DNA of 23,683 nucleotides. Source: JADGQA01 sp964579855 (GTDB lineage: Bacteria > Bacteroidota > Ignavibacteria > UBA10030). This document shows positions 1-8,768 of the stretch, in pieces. Position 1 is the first letter of the stretch. Each line of letters opens with the position of its first letter. Where the stretch lies: contig CAZOIM010000035.1 of the NCBI GenBank assembly GCA_964579855.1, positions 1 to 23,683 on the forward strand, in the 5' to 3' direction. The notes under the pieces were generated by a model. The model saw only the letters and a list, made by a program, of their open reading frames with translations. It searched no databases and was not told the DNA's origin. The position numbers were made by a program, and so were the translations under genes.

Positions 1-358
1 CCCCGAGTTTCTTTATGAATTCCTTCCAGCGCGGCTCGGACCAGAGACTCACGAGATCAGAATCTTTCTGCATGTATGCCATGTCGTGGTACCCGAGACT
101 CACAGATTGTTCAAGATAACCCCAGGCCTTTTGTTTCCGGCCGGTAAGCGCAAAGCAACAGGCTGCATTGTAGAAGTCAATGGGGTTCTTCGTCCCGGCG
201 GCAATCGCAAGCTCGAACAGCGTTGCGCTTTCGACAAAATGTTTCTGGCGATAGGCATCCATTGCTTTCCGGGAGAGGGAGTCGGCATCCTGGGCGATGG
301 CAGACTGACCGATAACAAACGGAAGGATTGCCACAATTGTGATGAACATCTTTTTCAT
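1..358 (-). CDS. Secreted TPR-type repeat protein, C-terminus cut off by the window edge
   Basis: The gene reads leftward from ATG 358-356 and stays open for 119 codons to the left edge, so its C-terminus is missing. The first 22 or so residues form a Sec signal (MKKMF start, hydrophobic core, then QSAIAQ), so the protein is exported. The mature part is helical with a tetratricopeptide pattern: a repeat around DAYRQKHFVESATLFELAI, a second with NAACCFALTGRKQKAW, then GYHDMAYMQKDSDLVSLW and RWKEF. This closing pattern resembles the end-of-group TPR segment that often precedes a hydrolase or peptidase domain in Bacteroidetes-type proteins, so a catalytic domain may lie beyond the edge (inference). 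An AGGAG site at 367-371, 8 nt from the ATG, supports the start. It lies downstream of the alpha-2-macroglobulin gene, separated by 121 nt that contain a strong hairpin, so it may be separately expressed. Its function is unknown. Confidence 0.75.
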   Translation of the reverse strand, partial: MKKMFITIVAILPFVIGQSAIAQDADSLSRKAMDAYRQKHFVESATLFELAIAAGTKNPIDFYNAACCFALTGRKQKAWGYLEQSVSLGYHDMAYMQKDSDLVSLWSEPRWKEFIKKLG

Positions 359-384
359 TATTAAATCTCCTCTTAACAAATAGA

Positions 385-420
385 GACCGTCCCGAAAGCT
401 CATGAGCCTGCGGGACGGTT
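385..420 (-). terminator. Strong hairpin between the alpha-2-macroglobulin gene and the TPR gene
   Basis: ACCGTCCCG at 386-394 pairs perfectly with CGGGACGGT at 411-419, and G385/T420 adds a wobble pair. The 16-nt loop contains the 10-bp palindrome GCTCATGAGC (398-407), which could form a smaller inner stem. Read on the minus strand, it lies about 60 nt after the stop of the large lipoprotein gene and is followed by CTCTATTTGTT, a weak T-rich tail. A Rho-independent terminator or attenuator for the pbpC/alpha-2-macroglobulin transcript is the simplest reading. Because it sits only about 27 nt upstream of the next ATG, it could instead be a 5' leader structure of the TPR gene. Confidence 0.55.
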
Positions 421-479
421 CCGGACTCTGCGTTTCTGATTGCGGGTAAGCCTCAAAGATCACTTCTTTTGAATCCTCA

Positions 480-3400
480 CTAACGCTCCACCACCCGAAT
501 CTTCGTCTGTCCACTCGCCGAGTAATAACTCCCATCATACATTGCTTCGGCCACAACGGGCGCATATTGGAATTCTCCTCGTGAGACCGCCCGTACCATG
601 TAGTAGAACACCTGCTGGCGTGAACCGTCGAGACTCGTATAGTAGTTGATACGGTCATCACGAATATCAACGTATTGCGGTGTTGTCTCCCCCTTAATAA
701 ACGGGTACTGCGTTGTCTCGGTCAGACGCGGATTTTCAATCTCAAACCCGCCCGGAAGCATGTCGGTAATGGCGATGTTGTCCAGCTGATCGACGTCTGC
801 GGTGAGTGTAAGCTTGACAATGACCAGCGAATTTTCTCTAATCCCATCAAGATTCACTTGCGATCCATTGCGATCGAAGAATTCCCGTCGAATCCTGAGG
901 TTCTTGTCTTCGATTTTCACCTTCCCATCCTTCCGGATTCCTTCGGTCACGATCGAGTAGTAGACACGCCCCTCGCCGGAAAGCGAGAGCGACACATTCT
1001 TCCCGAAGACATCGACGTCGAATTTCTTATTCCCCCCGTCGTACGAGAGTTTTTTTCCATTGACCGTCAGTTGACCCTTCAATTTTGCGCCACCAGCCAG
1101 CCGTGCTGCCTTTCCAAAGCCCAGAAGTGTGAACGCCGCGTCCTGTGTGCTATACCAATAGTAACCGTCGAAGATCTTGCTCAAATAGTCCATGTATCGC
1201 GGAATGTTCGGGCTGTTGGGATCTGTGGCAAGCAGGACGTTGAGAATAATGGCGTTGGCACGGACAGGGGAATCGTACCAGCCTCCGGACGTTCGCTGTG
1301 CCTCTTCCAGTTCGAACTGCTTTGGCAGGATCTCCATCGAAGTCTTTTGGTCGCCACTGAGTGCGAAGGCCCCCCCTAACAGATACTGCGTATCGTTCGT
1401 CAGCAAAACCCTTGAGGTACGGTAGAAGTTCATTACGGAAGTTTCCGGCTGGCCGGCCGCGGCAAGTACGTACAGCGCATAGACCGAGCTCTTGTCGGCA
1501 ATTCTCTTGATCGTCACCCTGTTATTGGCATAATAGGAATAATCCATCGTCTCTTTGTTGCGGGCGATTTGCGTGATGGCGGAGAGCGCCGATTTCAACG
1601 TAGCTTCAGGCACCGCATACCCCGCCTTCTTGCACTCAACAAGGAAGTGTGTTGCATAGACCGTCGTCCACGTATTCGTCCATCCTCCTCCCGGCCAGTA
1701 GTCGAATGCACCATCGTCCCGCTGCATCGACGCGATTTTCGTGATCGCTTCATTCACAAAGTAGGTCGGACTCCCCTTGTCAAGGATCGACGGATCGATG
1801 AGGATGGCAATATCCCGCAAATAGACCTGCGGAAAAGCTTTGGAGGTTGTCTGCTCAAGACAACCGTGCGGATATCCCACCAGGTACTTGAGCTGCTTCG
1901 CGAATTTTACGACAGGGAATGGACTGAGCGTGACGTACGATCTGCGTCCATATGACAGGAAATTGTCGCCAACATCCTGCGAAACCGGAGTTCCTCCCTC
2001 GACGAAGTTGCCGACAACCTCGCTCACAAATGGAGCGATGGGACGAATTGGCAGTTCTGTGATCGACTCAAGCTTCTCACCGAACGCCTCCGTTTTCACT
2101 TTCACAACGGCTTTCCCAATCTGATCGGTCGCTCTTAATGTCACGCCGACATAGCGTTCCTGGTTCGCATCCACTTCCAGGGTTGCCGTGTTTTTGTCCG
2201 CGACAATTCCTCCTTGCGTTTCGATCCGGAATTTCAGCGATGCCGGTTTGTCCGTTGTATTGAAGGCGGTAATCGGCATCATCATGACATCGTTGGGACT
2301 GAGGAACCGCGGCAAGGCAGGAGTAATCACAACGGGGTCGGAGACTTTCATCGCTTTATGAGCCGATCCGTAGCTTTCCCCTTTGTAGGCAAGAGCCATC
2401 AAGCGCAGTTCCCCGCTGAACTCGGGCACATCAAGCGTCACCTCTGCATCTCCGGAAGAATTTGTTTTAACGATCCCCGACCAGAGAGCCACCGGTTTGA
2501 ATCTCTTGACGCCAAACGGGCTCGCCCGCTTCGCCATTGCCTCCTCATCACCACCGCCGACGCTGCTTTCCTGCTTCTTTTCCTTCACATATTCCGGGAT
2601 GAGATCCCGGAAGAAATCGTAACTGTTCGTCTGCAATGCTTTCTTGGTGTAGAAGAATCCATAGGGATCCGGGGTCCTGTAATTTTTTAACTGGCAAATT
2701 CCTTCATCGACCGCGGCAAGGGTGACGAAGACATTCTGCTGATCGGGGATATGAACGGTCACGCTCTGCTTCGTTTTCGGACGCATCTTCTCCGGTGCCG
2801 TAATGGTAACATCCAGGTGGTTGGATGGTTTCTCCACTAGCAGCGGCTCAAAGCCGTGTCCCACCATCAGCGGTAATTGAAGGTCTTTGATCTTCCTGAA
2901 AAGGGTGGCTGTCACGTACACGTTCGGGAGATACTCGTCTTTCAGATCCACTTCCATCGACGCGGAGTTCTTTTCGACTGTGAGATATTTGTAGCTGTTC
3001 AGTTTGTTCCGTTCCACTGTGACAAGCATTGTACCGTTGAACGGCGCTTTGAAGAGGATCTTTGCTCGGTCCCCGGGTGCATAGACGGGTTTGTCGAACA
3101 CCATTTCGATCCGGGCTTCCGGATTGATCTCGAAGGAAGTGATGTCGGACGTTCCCCAGCTGTACGAGTAAAATTCGAACTGGTTGTAGCCTGAATCCCC
3201 AACCTTGGAAACCCTGACGATGTAGTCTCCTGAACGCTCCACGGAATAGAAGTATTCAACTGGCGTGTCTTTCAGGAGGACCTCTTCAGATTTGACGTTG
3301 ACTTCTTTTTGCTCGGAAACGTATCGAAGGGTTTTTGTCTCAGCGTGCATCCGTAACACGGAATGCCATTCCAGCCGAATGAGATCCACTTTTGCCCTGA

Positions 3401-5918
3401 ACCCGTTGATCGGCTTGTCATTGAGGTCGACCGCGACGATCAAAACTTTTTGCGGTGTTCTCGGGCTCACATAGTAGTCTCCCTGGTTGTCCAAACCGAT
3501 GGCATAGTCTTTCGGAAAGACTGTCGTTTGAGCCACCTGGTACACCGGGCGACCCGATTCGTCGAACACGCCGACCCTTCCCCGCATTCTCAACACGCCG
3601 GTTGCTGTCACGTTTTTCGGAATTTCAATTTCCACAGTTGATTTCCCCTCGTTGTCCGTCTTTCCTTCCAATACCTGCGCATTCGCGGAATAATTCGTCG
3701 CTGCATCATCGGCGAACCTGAATCCGGAGAATTGCTTTGACCGGTACGGCATCGCCTCATACGATCCCTCGAACTCCCAGTTCCTTCCCGCCGCGGGCGG
3801 ACCGAAGAAGTTCAATGCCGTGAAATCGTATTTCACGGTTTCCCCCGGACGCGCACTCGCTTTGGAGGCCGTAAGGTTGATCTTCATCCTGTCCGGAACG
3901 AAATCTTCAACGCTCACCGAACGTGTGGCAAGAAACGTCCCATTGCCTGCATACAAGTCCATCCGGTATTCCCCTGTCAAGGCCGTCGGGGAAGTTTGAT
4001 AACTCGCCTCAAAAGAGCCTTCTTCATTGAGCGTTTTCTGAATTTCCGTCAACACCGTTCCCTTGGGATTCGATATTTTGAGACGGATGGGCATGTTTTC
4101 CTCGAGTTTTTCTCTTCCCATCCTGATGATCCCGGAGGCAAAAACTTTTTCCCCGGGCCGGTAGAGATCCCGATCGCCGTACAGGAATGCATCGTAGACC
4201 CCCGCAACATCCCGTTTGCCGCCGACGTCGTACTTCGAAGTTTCAATTTCGTAGTCGCTCAGATTAATGAAATTGAAGTCGCCATCCTTTTCCACTGTGA
4301 CCATCTTCAGACTGAATCCCGGACTGACGTCGGCGGTATTATCGAACCGTGCAAGGCCATCGCCGTCGGTTTTGAGGCTGCCTATTACCTGGTTGTTCGT
4401 CGAAATGAGATTCACCGTTGCTCCGCTCACCGGAGAATTCGTCTCCAGGCTCACAACGAAAATGTGAGACGTTTGATTGCTTCTCTTGACGATAATCCCG
4501 AGATCGGAAACAGAAATAAGTTTCGCGGTCGAGCGCCACTGATCAGACGGATTCGAGATTTCAACCAGATAGAATCCCTTGTAGTCGTTGCGCAAATAGC
4601 TGGAAAGGTCAAACGGTGTGATGACCTCACCGTTGGCGTTGCTTTTGACATCGACGTACTTCGCTTCCAACTGTCTTCCGTAGTTCCCAATCGCATAACG
4701 GTACTTCCTCTTGTACGTGCTGTTCCCCTCGTCGTCATACTCGTAGTCGTAGTCATAGTGTCTCCCCTGATCGAGAAAATGGACGAGGTTGTTTTGAAAG
4801 ATCTGGCTCACCCGGACATACAGCTTGGGCAAGTTGATGGTTTTGAACTCGATGGTTTTCGCACCGCCCAGGAGCATATACACACCGGAGGAGGAGATGA
4901 AACTAAACGCCGGCTTCACGTTGCCGATAATGATGTCTGCCTCATAGAGGTTTTTGGTCTTTGCACCGAGGATACTCTCCAGTCCCTGGCGCACGCTCAG
5001 GTGAAAGGACGATCCGGGTTCGAAATTTCCACGAATGACCACCCCTTGTTTTTCTTCTGCACTGATCTTATACGTACGGGCGGGAGTGATATCGATGAAC
5101 GACTTCGCCGTTGCAGGGTCAACATCCTGGGACGTTTTGATCCTGATCCAGCTTTCTGTGCCGTCGAATCCGAACTCGTGCCCATAGATCTGCAGCTCAC
5201 CGATCCCCGGGAGTGTAAAGACGAAAGGTTTGTCCATCGTCAGTTGTGTCTTTGTTTCCGGCGAAACCATGTCTTTGTCGATGTTGATTTCAATCTTCAT
5301 CGGCTTTTCCAATTGCGTGAGCGTGCCAATTTCGACAGGCATAACTTTGTTCGGTTCGGTCGCAACAACGTGGAAACCTTTGTGCTCCTCGCCGTTGACC
5401 TGCAGTTCCAGGTATTTTGCAAGATCCGTGGGGTTCACAGCATAGGTGAACTCCAGGTTTACCCGCACTCCGACGGAGCGTTTGTTATCGATACGATCAT
5501 AAAAGAAATCCGCCGTATGCAGGAAGAAGGCCTCCGTGTAGAATTTTATCTCTTCGTCGCCCCTGAAAGACTTTGCCCCTGAGAGCTTCACAAGAAGGTC
5601 GGTGTTAAGTCTTCCCTTGAATTTCGTATCGCCCGGAAGCGGTGCATCCGGACTGAACACGAGACGTGCGCTGTCCTGCCACACAAATTTCCCTTCGATG
5701 GGAGGTGTGAATTCGACGTAGGGTTCGCTGGACCAGATGTTTGTCGAGTCGGATGGCACAACCGCGTGGGAGAATGTGAAGACAATCGCCGTCGTAGGCG
5801 GAACCAACCCCGACACCGACGTCGACGAAAGCCGCAGCACTTCGGAATCCGGAGCCCAGCACGATGAGAGCAGCAGTGTACTCAAAAAACAAAGCACGAG
5901 ATTTCTAATGTTCGACAT
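480..5918 (-). CDS. Alpha-2-macroglobulin family lipoprotein with thioester (protease trap), 1812 aa
   Basis: Bacterial alpha-2-macroglobulins are envelope protease traps. Cleavage of a bait region exposes an internal thioester that links covalently to the attacking protease. Here residues 1-20 are a lipoprotein signal with lipobox LLSSC (Cys20). Residue +2 is Trp, so outer-membrane sorting is likely. A long series of macroglobulin-like beta domains follows, then the conserved segment around RFKPVALWSGIVKT just after a flexible bait-like stretch (about EYVKEKKQESSVGGGDEEAMAK by composition). The thioester motif is HGCLEQ with Cys1353 and Gln1356, at the start of a helical thioester domain containing DDGAFDYWPGGG. 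A C-terminal receptor-like beta domain closes the protein. At 1812 residues it is longer than E. coli YfhM (about 1650). An unusual HYDYDYEYDDEG stretch lies at 387-398. It follows pbpC by 41 nt with an AAGGGG ribosome site, so the two are very probably one operon, as is typical of this family. The start is ATG 5918. Confidence 0.93.
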   Translation of the reverse strand: MSNIRNLVLCFLSTLLLSSCWAPDSEVLRLSSTSVSGLVPPTTAIVFTFSHAVVPSDSTNIWSSEPYVEFTPPIEGKFVWQDSARLVFSPDAPLPGDTKFKGRLNTDLLVKLSGAKSFRGDEEIKFYTEAFFLHTADFFYDRIDNKRSVGVRVNLEFTYAVNPTDLAKYLELQVNGEEHKGFHVVATEPNKVMPVEIGTLTQLEKPMKIEINIDKDMVSPETKTQLTMDKPFVFTLPGIGELQIYGHEFGFDGTESWIRIKTSQDVDPATAKSFIDITPARTYKISAEEKQGVVIRGNFEPGSSFHLSVRQGLESILGAKTKNLYEADIIIGNVKPAFSFISSSGVYMLLGGAKTIEFKTINLPKLYVRVSQIFQNNLVHFLDQGRHYDYDYEYDDEGNSTYKRKYRYAIGNYGRQLEAKYVDVKSNANGEVITPFDLSSYLRNDYKGFYLVEISNPSDQWRSTAKLISVSDLGIIVKRSNQTSHIFVVSLETNSPVSGATVNLISTNNQVIGSLKTDGDGLARFDNTADVSPGFSLKMVTVEKDGDFNFINLSDYEIETSKYDVGGKRDVAGVYDAFLYGDRDLYRPGEKVFASGIIRMGREKLEENMPIRLKISNPKGTVLTEIQKTLNEEGSFEASYQTSPTALTGEYRMDLYAGNGTFLATRSVSVEDFVPDRMKINLTASKASARPGETVKYDFTALNFFGPPAAGRNWEFEGSYEAMPYRSKQFSGFRFADDAATNYSANAQVLEGKTDNEGKSTVEIEIPKNVTATGVLRMRGRVGVFDESGRPVYQVAQTTVFPKDYAIGLDNQGDYYVSPRTPQKVLIVAVDLNDKPINGFRAKVDLIRLEWHSVLRMHAETKTLRYVSEQKEVNVKSEEVLLKDTPVEYFYSVERSGDYIVRVSKVGDSGYNQFEFYSYSWGTSDITSFEINPEARIEMVFDKPVYAPGDRAKILFKAPFNGTMLVTVERNKLNSYKYLTVEKNSASMEVDLKDEYLPNVYVTATLFRKIKDLQLPLMVGHGFEPLLVEKPSNHLDVTITAPEKMRPKTKQSVTVHIPDQQNVFVTLAAVDEGICQLKNYRTPDPYGFFYTKKALQTNSYDFFRDLIPEYVKEKKQESSVGGGDEEAMAKRASPFGVKRFKPVALWSGIVKTNSSGDAEVTLDVPEFSGELRLMALAYKGESYGSAHKAMKVSDPVVITPALPRFLSPNDVMMMPITAFNTTDKPASLKFRIETQGGIVADKNTATLEVDANQERYVGVTLRATDQIGKAVVKVKTEAFGEKLESITELPIRPIAPFVSEVVGNFVEGGTPVSQDVGDNFLSYGRRSYVTLSPFPVVKFAKQLKYLVGYPHGCLEQTTSKAFPQVYLRDIAILIDPSILDKGSPTYFVNEAITKIASMQRDDGAFDYWPGGGWTNTWTTVYATHFLVECKKAGYAVPEATLKSALSAITQIARNKETMDYSYYANNRVTIKRIADKSSVYALYVLAAAGQPETSVMNFYRTSRVLLTNDTQYLLGGAFALSGDQKTSMEILPKQFELEEAQRTSGGWYDSPVRANAIILNVLLATDPNSPNIPRYMDYLSKIFDGYYWYSTQDAAFTLLGFGKAARLAGGAKLKGQLTVNGKKLSYDGGNKKFDVDVFGKNVSLSLSGEGRVYYSIVTEGIRKDGKVKIEDKNLRIRREFFDRNGSQVNLDGIRENSLVIVKLTLTADVDQLDNIAITDMLPGGFEIENPRLTETTQYPFIKGETTPQYVDIRDDRINYYTSLDGSRQQVFYYMVRAVSRGEFQYAPVVAEAMYDGSYYSASGQTKIRVVER

Positions 5919-5959
5919 GATCGTTCCCCTTCATGACTTGATGGTGAGCCTGTTGTGGA

Positions 5960-8278
5960 TTAGATAATAACTTTGACCGTTATTGCGACAGCCGACATAC
6001 GCCCTTTGTCGTCGAGGCACGTAATGGTGTGTTTCCCCGATCGGATTGCGAGAAAGAGTTTTTCGCCCGCTTTTTTGCTTCCGAGGTACTGTTCGTCGAG
6101 ATACCAGCGTTGCTCGTGGACGTCTCCCCCCGAGCTTGCCTGCAATGGAATCGCCTGGTCTTTCGAGACGATGTAGTAGGTCATACCGCTCAACGGGGTG
6201 AGAATCTTCGGTCCCTCGCCGGCAAACACGCGGTCGCACGATGGTTCGTGTGGAGGGACGCTGTGGTATTTTTTCCCCGACCTTCTCCAGTAACTGAGCA
6301 GTTCGGAGGGATAATCCTGAAAATTCTTTACGACGTACTTGCGATCGCCAAGGCAGCTCGCACAGTAACAGACCTTTCCATCCGGAGAAACAAGGAATTC
6401 CTTGTCAATCGAGCAGACAGTATTCAGAGTATGTTGGACCGAATAGAAGTCCGGGATGAGGCGTTCGCACAATTGCGTGGGGAGCAGGCCGCTGTTGGCG
6501 CACACAAACCGTGTCTGAACGTCGGGAGGACACGGGACTATCGCTTTTTGGTTCGTGGTGGAAATCGAATTGAAGATGTCAATCAGGAGTGGAGTCGCCG
6601 ATTTGCTGCCGACAAGTTCGGGCACTCCTTCGTTCGACACATTCCCGATCCACACTCCGACGGTATATTCCGATGTATACCCGATGCACCAGGCATCACG
6701 TTTGCCGGAGCTCGTTCCCGTTTTGAAAGCAACACGGGGAAGGTTCATCGAGGACTCGAAATTGTTCGGCAGGTCAGGCCGGTCGATGCCCGACAAGATA
6801 TCCGTGACCATGAATGCAGACGACGCCGAGAACGCCTGAACAGGCTTGGCGGCATTGGGATCGCGTATGCGTACGAACGTGGGCTTGACGTAGTAACCCC
6901 GGTTGGGAAACGCCGCAAACGCTGCGGTAATTTCCTCAAGTGTTATGCCGCATCCCCCGACAATGAGACTCAATCCGACCCGATCCCTCTGTTGCTGGAG
7001 CGAAGCAAACCCGATTGTCGACATAAAGTCCAGAAACTTTTGCACGCCGGCAGTCCGCAACATACGTATCATCGGCGTATTCAGCGATCTCCGGAGAGCT
7101 TCATCGGCATAGATCCACCCGGAAAAAGTCCGGTCGAAGTTTTCAACGACGAACCCATCCATATCGTAGGGCACGTCGAGCAGCCGGGTCTTGGGCGTCA
7201 GCCTTCCATTGTCCATTTCAAGTGCGTACAGAAAGGGTTTCATCGCCGACCCGGGCGACCGGATGGCCCGCACAGCGTCCACCTGACCTTGTGCTGCAGA
7301 ATCGTTGAACGCTTCTGAACCCACATAGGCAACGACCTCCCGTGTCGCATTGTCAAGGACGAGCACTGCGCCGTTGTTGACATCGCGAAGTTTCCACGGC
7401 TGCAGGTGGTTCTGCAGCAGACGCTCCACTATTTGTTGAACGTGAGGGTCAAGCGAGCTTCTCACGACAGCCTCGTGGGGAAACTGTTCCTTAATTCTCA
7501 AACAGAAGTGCGGAGCGATGATCGCCAATTGCTTGCGCTCGGCTTCCGCACTCGTACGAACGATCACGACCGAATCATCGGGTGAGAAGAATCCTCGCTG
7601 GACCCAGGGAAGAGCGGCCGTAACGCGTTTCCGATAGAGTGCTTTCGCATTTCTGTTGGGGCGGAGACCGTTCGGATCGTTCGGTATGAGAATAAGGTCA
7701 AAAAGCTGCGCAATATTGAGACGTTCAAGCGGAGTCTGATAGTAGAGAAGGGATGCGGATTTTAGTCCTTCGATGTTCCCACCGAGCGGCACGATGGAAA
7801 GATACAGGTTGAGGATTTCGTCTTTTGAGTACTTCCACTCCAACTGGAGTGCACGGAACATTTCGATGAGCTTGTTTGCGTACGTCCGGTCTTTTCGTTC
7901 CAGCATCCGTGCCACCTGCATCGTGATCGTCGAGGCACCGGAGACCCGCCTGCCGGTGAGCACATTCTGCGTAAGCGCCCGAAGCACAGAAAAAGGATTG
8001 ACGCCGGGATGATAATAGAAGAACCTGTCCTCTTTCTGAAGAAGGATTTCTCTCAGACGAGCGGGAATTTCGGCAGAGTTTGTACTCAACCGCCAAATGC
8101 CATCGTCCGCAAGGAACGCCTGGAGAAGATGTCCATTCCGGTCTTCAACCTGTAGAGAATACGGTTTGGGTGATGGGAGGGGAAACACTGCGTTCAAGAT
8201 GACGAAAATGAACAGCAGGAATAGTACCGGCAGGATGATGCACAGAGACTTCGTAACGACTTCCCTCAGTCGTGACAT
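5960..8278 (-). CDS. pbpC: Penicillin-binding protein 1C (bifunctional glycosyltransferase/transpeptidase-type)
   Basis: This is a class A penicillin-binding protein that polymerises glycan strands in the periplasm. A short cytoplasmic start and a membrane segment (about residues 9-33) precede the GT51 domain, with EDRFFYYHPGVNP (catalytic Glu83) and GASTITMQVARM. The transpeptidase domain has SAMK (Ser344, Lys347), SLN (Ser398-Asn400) and KTGTS (Lys519). The C-terminal 80 or so residues form the Ig-like PBP1C domain (ending VAITVKVII). Length and domain order match PBP1C, and the alpha-2-macroglobulin gene directly downstream is its usual partner. Start: the frame is open up to TTG 8326, but a TTGACT-17-TAGATT promoter overlaps that TTG and would start the RNA near 8319. 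ATG 8278 also gives a normal membrane-anchor topology, so I chose it. No clear Shine-Dalgarno site precedes ATG 8278. GTG 8320, possibly leaderless, or TTG 8326 (788 aa) remain possible. Confidence 0.92.
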   Translation of the reverse strand: MSRLREVVTKSLCIILPVLFLLFIFVILNAVFPLPSPKPYSLQVEDRNGHLLQAFLADDGIWRLSTNSAEIPARLREILLQKEDRFFYYHPGVNPFSVLRALTQNVLTGRRVSGASTITMQVARMLERKDRTYANKLIEMFRALQLEWKYSKDEILNLYLSIVPLGGNIEGLKSASLLYYQTPLERLNIAQLFDLILIPNDPNGLRPNRNAKALYRKRVTAALPWVQRGFFSPDDSVVIVRTSAEAERKQLAIIAPHFCLRIKEQFPHEAVVRSSLDPHVQQIVERLLQNHLQPWKLRDVNNGAVLVLDNATREVVAYVGSEAFNDSAAQGQVDAVRAIRSPGSAMKPFLYALEMDNGRLTPKTRLLDVPYDMDGFVVENFDRTFSGWIYADEALRRSLNTPMIRMLRTAGVQKFLDFMSTIGFASLQQQRDRVGLSLIVGGCGITLEEITAAFAAFPNRGYYVKPTFVRIRDPNAAKPVQAFSASSAFMVTDILSGIDRPDLPNNFESSMNLPRVAFKTGTSSGKRDAWCIGYTSEYTVGVWIGNVSNEGVPELVGSKSATPLLIDIFNSISTTNQKAIVPCPPDVQTRFVCANSGLLPTQLCERLIPDFYSVQHTLNTVCSIDKEFLVSPDGKVCYCASCLGDRKYVVKNFQDYPSELLSYWRRSGKKYHSVPPHEPSCDRVFAGEGPKILTPLSGMTYYIVSKDQAIPLQASSGGDVHEQRWYLDEQYLGSKKAGEKLFLAIRSGKHTITCLDDKGRMSAVAITVKVII

Positions 8279-8324
8279 GATGAAGAGAAAGGTGATGTAG
8301 TAAACTCGGGGAGGTTGCACGATC

Positions 8325-8353
8325 AATCTACCCTATCGACAATTCAAAGTCAA
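8325..8353 (-). promoter_or_regulatory. Sigma-70-like promoter for pbpC
   Basis: On the minus strand, a -35 box TTGACT (8353-8348) is followed by a 17-nt spacer and a -10 box TAGATT (8330-8325). The -35 matches the housekeeping consensus at 5 of 6 positions and the -10 at 4 of 6. Transcription would begin near 8319, inside the longest open frame, which favours the ATG at 8278 for pbpC. The assignment is by consensus only. Confidence 0.5.
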
Positions 8354-8432
8354 TTTTTCGGTGTTCTGAATTGACGAGGAATCGGACTTCACGCAGACAT
8401 CCATGTGGGATTCGCATGACTCTGCATCCGAT

Positions 8433-8460
8433 TTGTTTTTCATATTTGAGAACTGATAAT
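8433..8460 (+). promoter_or_regulatory. Possible extra plus-strand promoter in the intergenic region
   Basis: TTGTTT at 8433-8438, a 16-nt spacer and GATAAT at 8455-8460 resemble a sigma-70-type promoter: the -10 fits 5 of 6 bases, the -35 only 3 of 6. It would transcribe about 300 nt before the peptidase ATG, so either that gene has a second, long-leader transcript or a small RNA is made here. It is weak evidence on its own in this AT-richer stretch. Confidence 0.25.
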
Positions 8461-8700
8461 TGTTGTTCAGGAAAACTCATGTCAGATTCTCGTCAGTGAG
8501 TTACCGTTCACGACCAGCAATGTTGTGCCTCGACTGGAACAAAAAAAGCCGCAATTCCATCAAGCGCCCTGAGTGGAATCGGATTAGAGTAGAACGCTCT
8601 ATTGTTCTTTGTTTCAGAAGAGTTCCATTCATGCTTCATTTCGTGATCTATAGGTTTCTCCTTATATGGTAACGGCATTACCGTGCGTCATTTTAGAATC

Positions 8701-8729
8701 TTGCAATGCACTGAGATTTTCTTTATCCT
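8701..8729 (+). promoter_or_regulatory. Promoter of the prolyl oligopeptidase gene (shared element, copy 1)
   Basis: TTGCAA (8701-8706), a 17-nt spacer and TATCCT (8724-8729), 39 nt before the ATG. The spacer end and -10 form TGAGATTTTCTTTATC (8712-8727), which recurs identically upstream of the esterase gene at 11160-11175, again with a TTG hexamer exactly 17 nt before the -10. Recurrence in two otherwise unrelated upstream regions supports a real promoter or regulator-recognised element. Confidence 0.55.
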
Positions 8730-8768
8730 ATTCTCATTACTGACAACCTCAGAAAGGATCATCGAACA

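Larger units (their letters stand above)
8354..8768. other. Divergent intergenic region between pbpC and the prolyl oligopeptidase gene
   Basis: About 440 nt separate the two divergent genes and contain no convincing coding sequence. The only frame longer than 65 codons (8460-8672, plus) has no ribosome site and looks non-protein-like. Visible elements are the pbpC promoter at its left end, the peptidase promoter at 8701-8729, a possible additional plus-strand promoter (TTGTTT 8433-8438, 16 nt, GATAAT 8455-8460), and a small inverted repeat GGTAA/TTACC at 8668-8682, 18 nt upstream of the peptidase -35 box, which could be an operator. The rest is unassigned. Confidence 0.5.

Noticed and set aside
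3996..5582. A 528-codon plus-strand open frame antisense to the alpha-2-macroglobulin gene
   Set aside because: The opposite strand encodes an unmistakable protein with lipobox and thioester motif. The antisense translation shows no domain, and long antisense frames are expected from this codon usage.
6029..7318. A 429-codon plus-strand open frame antisense to pbpC
   Set aside because: It is an antisense shadow of conserved transpeptidase sequence, with an Arg-rich, low-hydrophobic translation and no ribosome site.
8460..8672. A 70-codon frame in the pbpC/peptidase intergenic region
   Set aside because: No ribosome site, irregular codon use and an Arg/Ser-rich translation without recognisable features. 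It also starts right at the possible -10 box.
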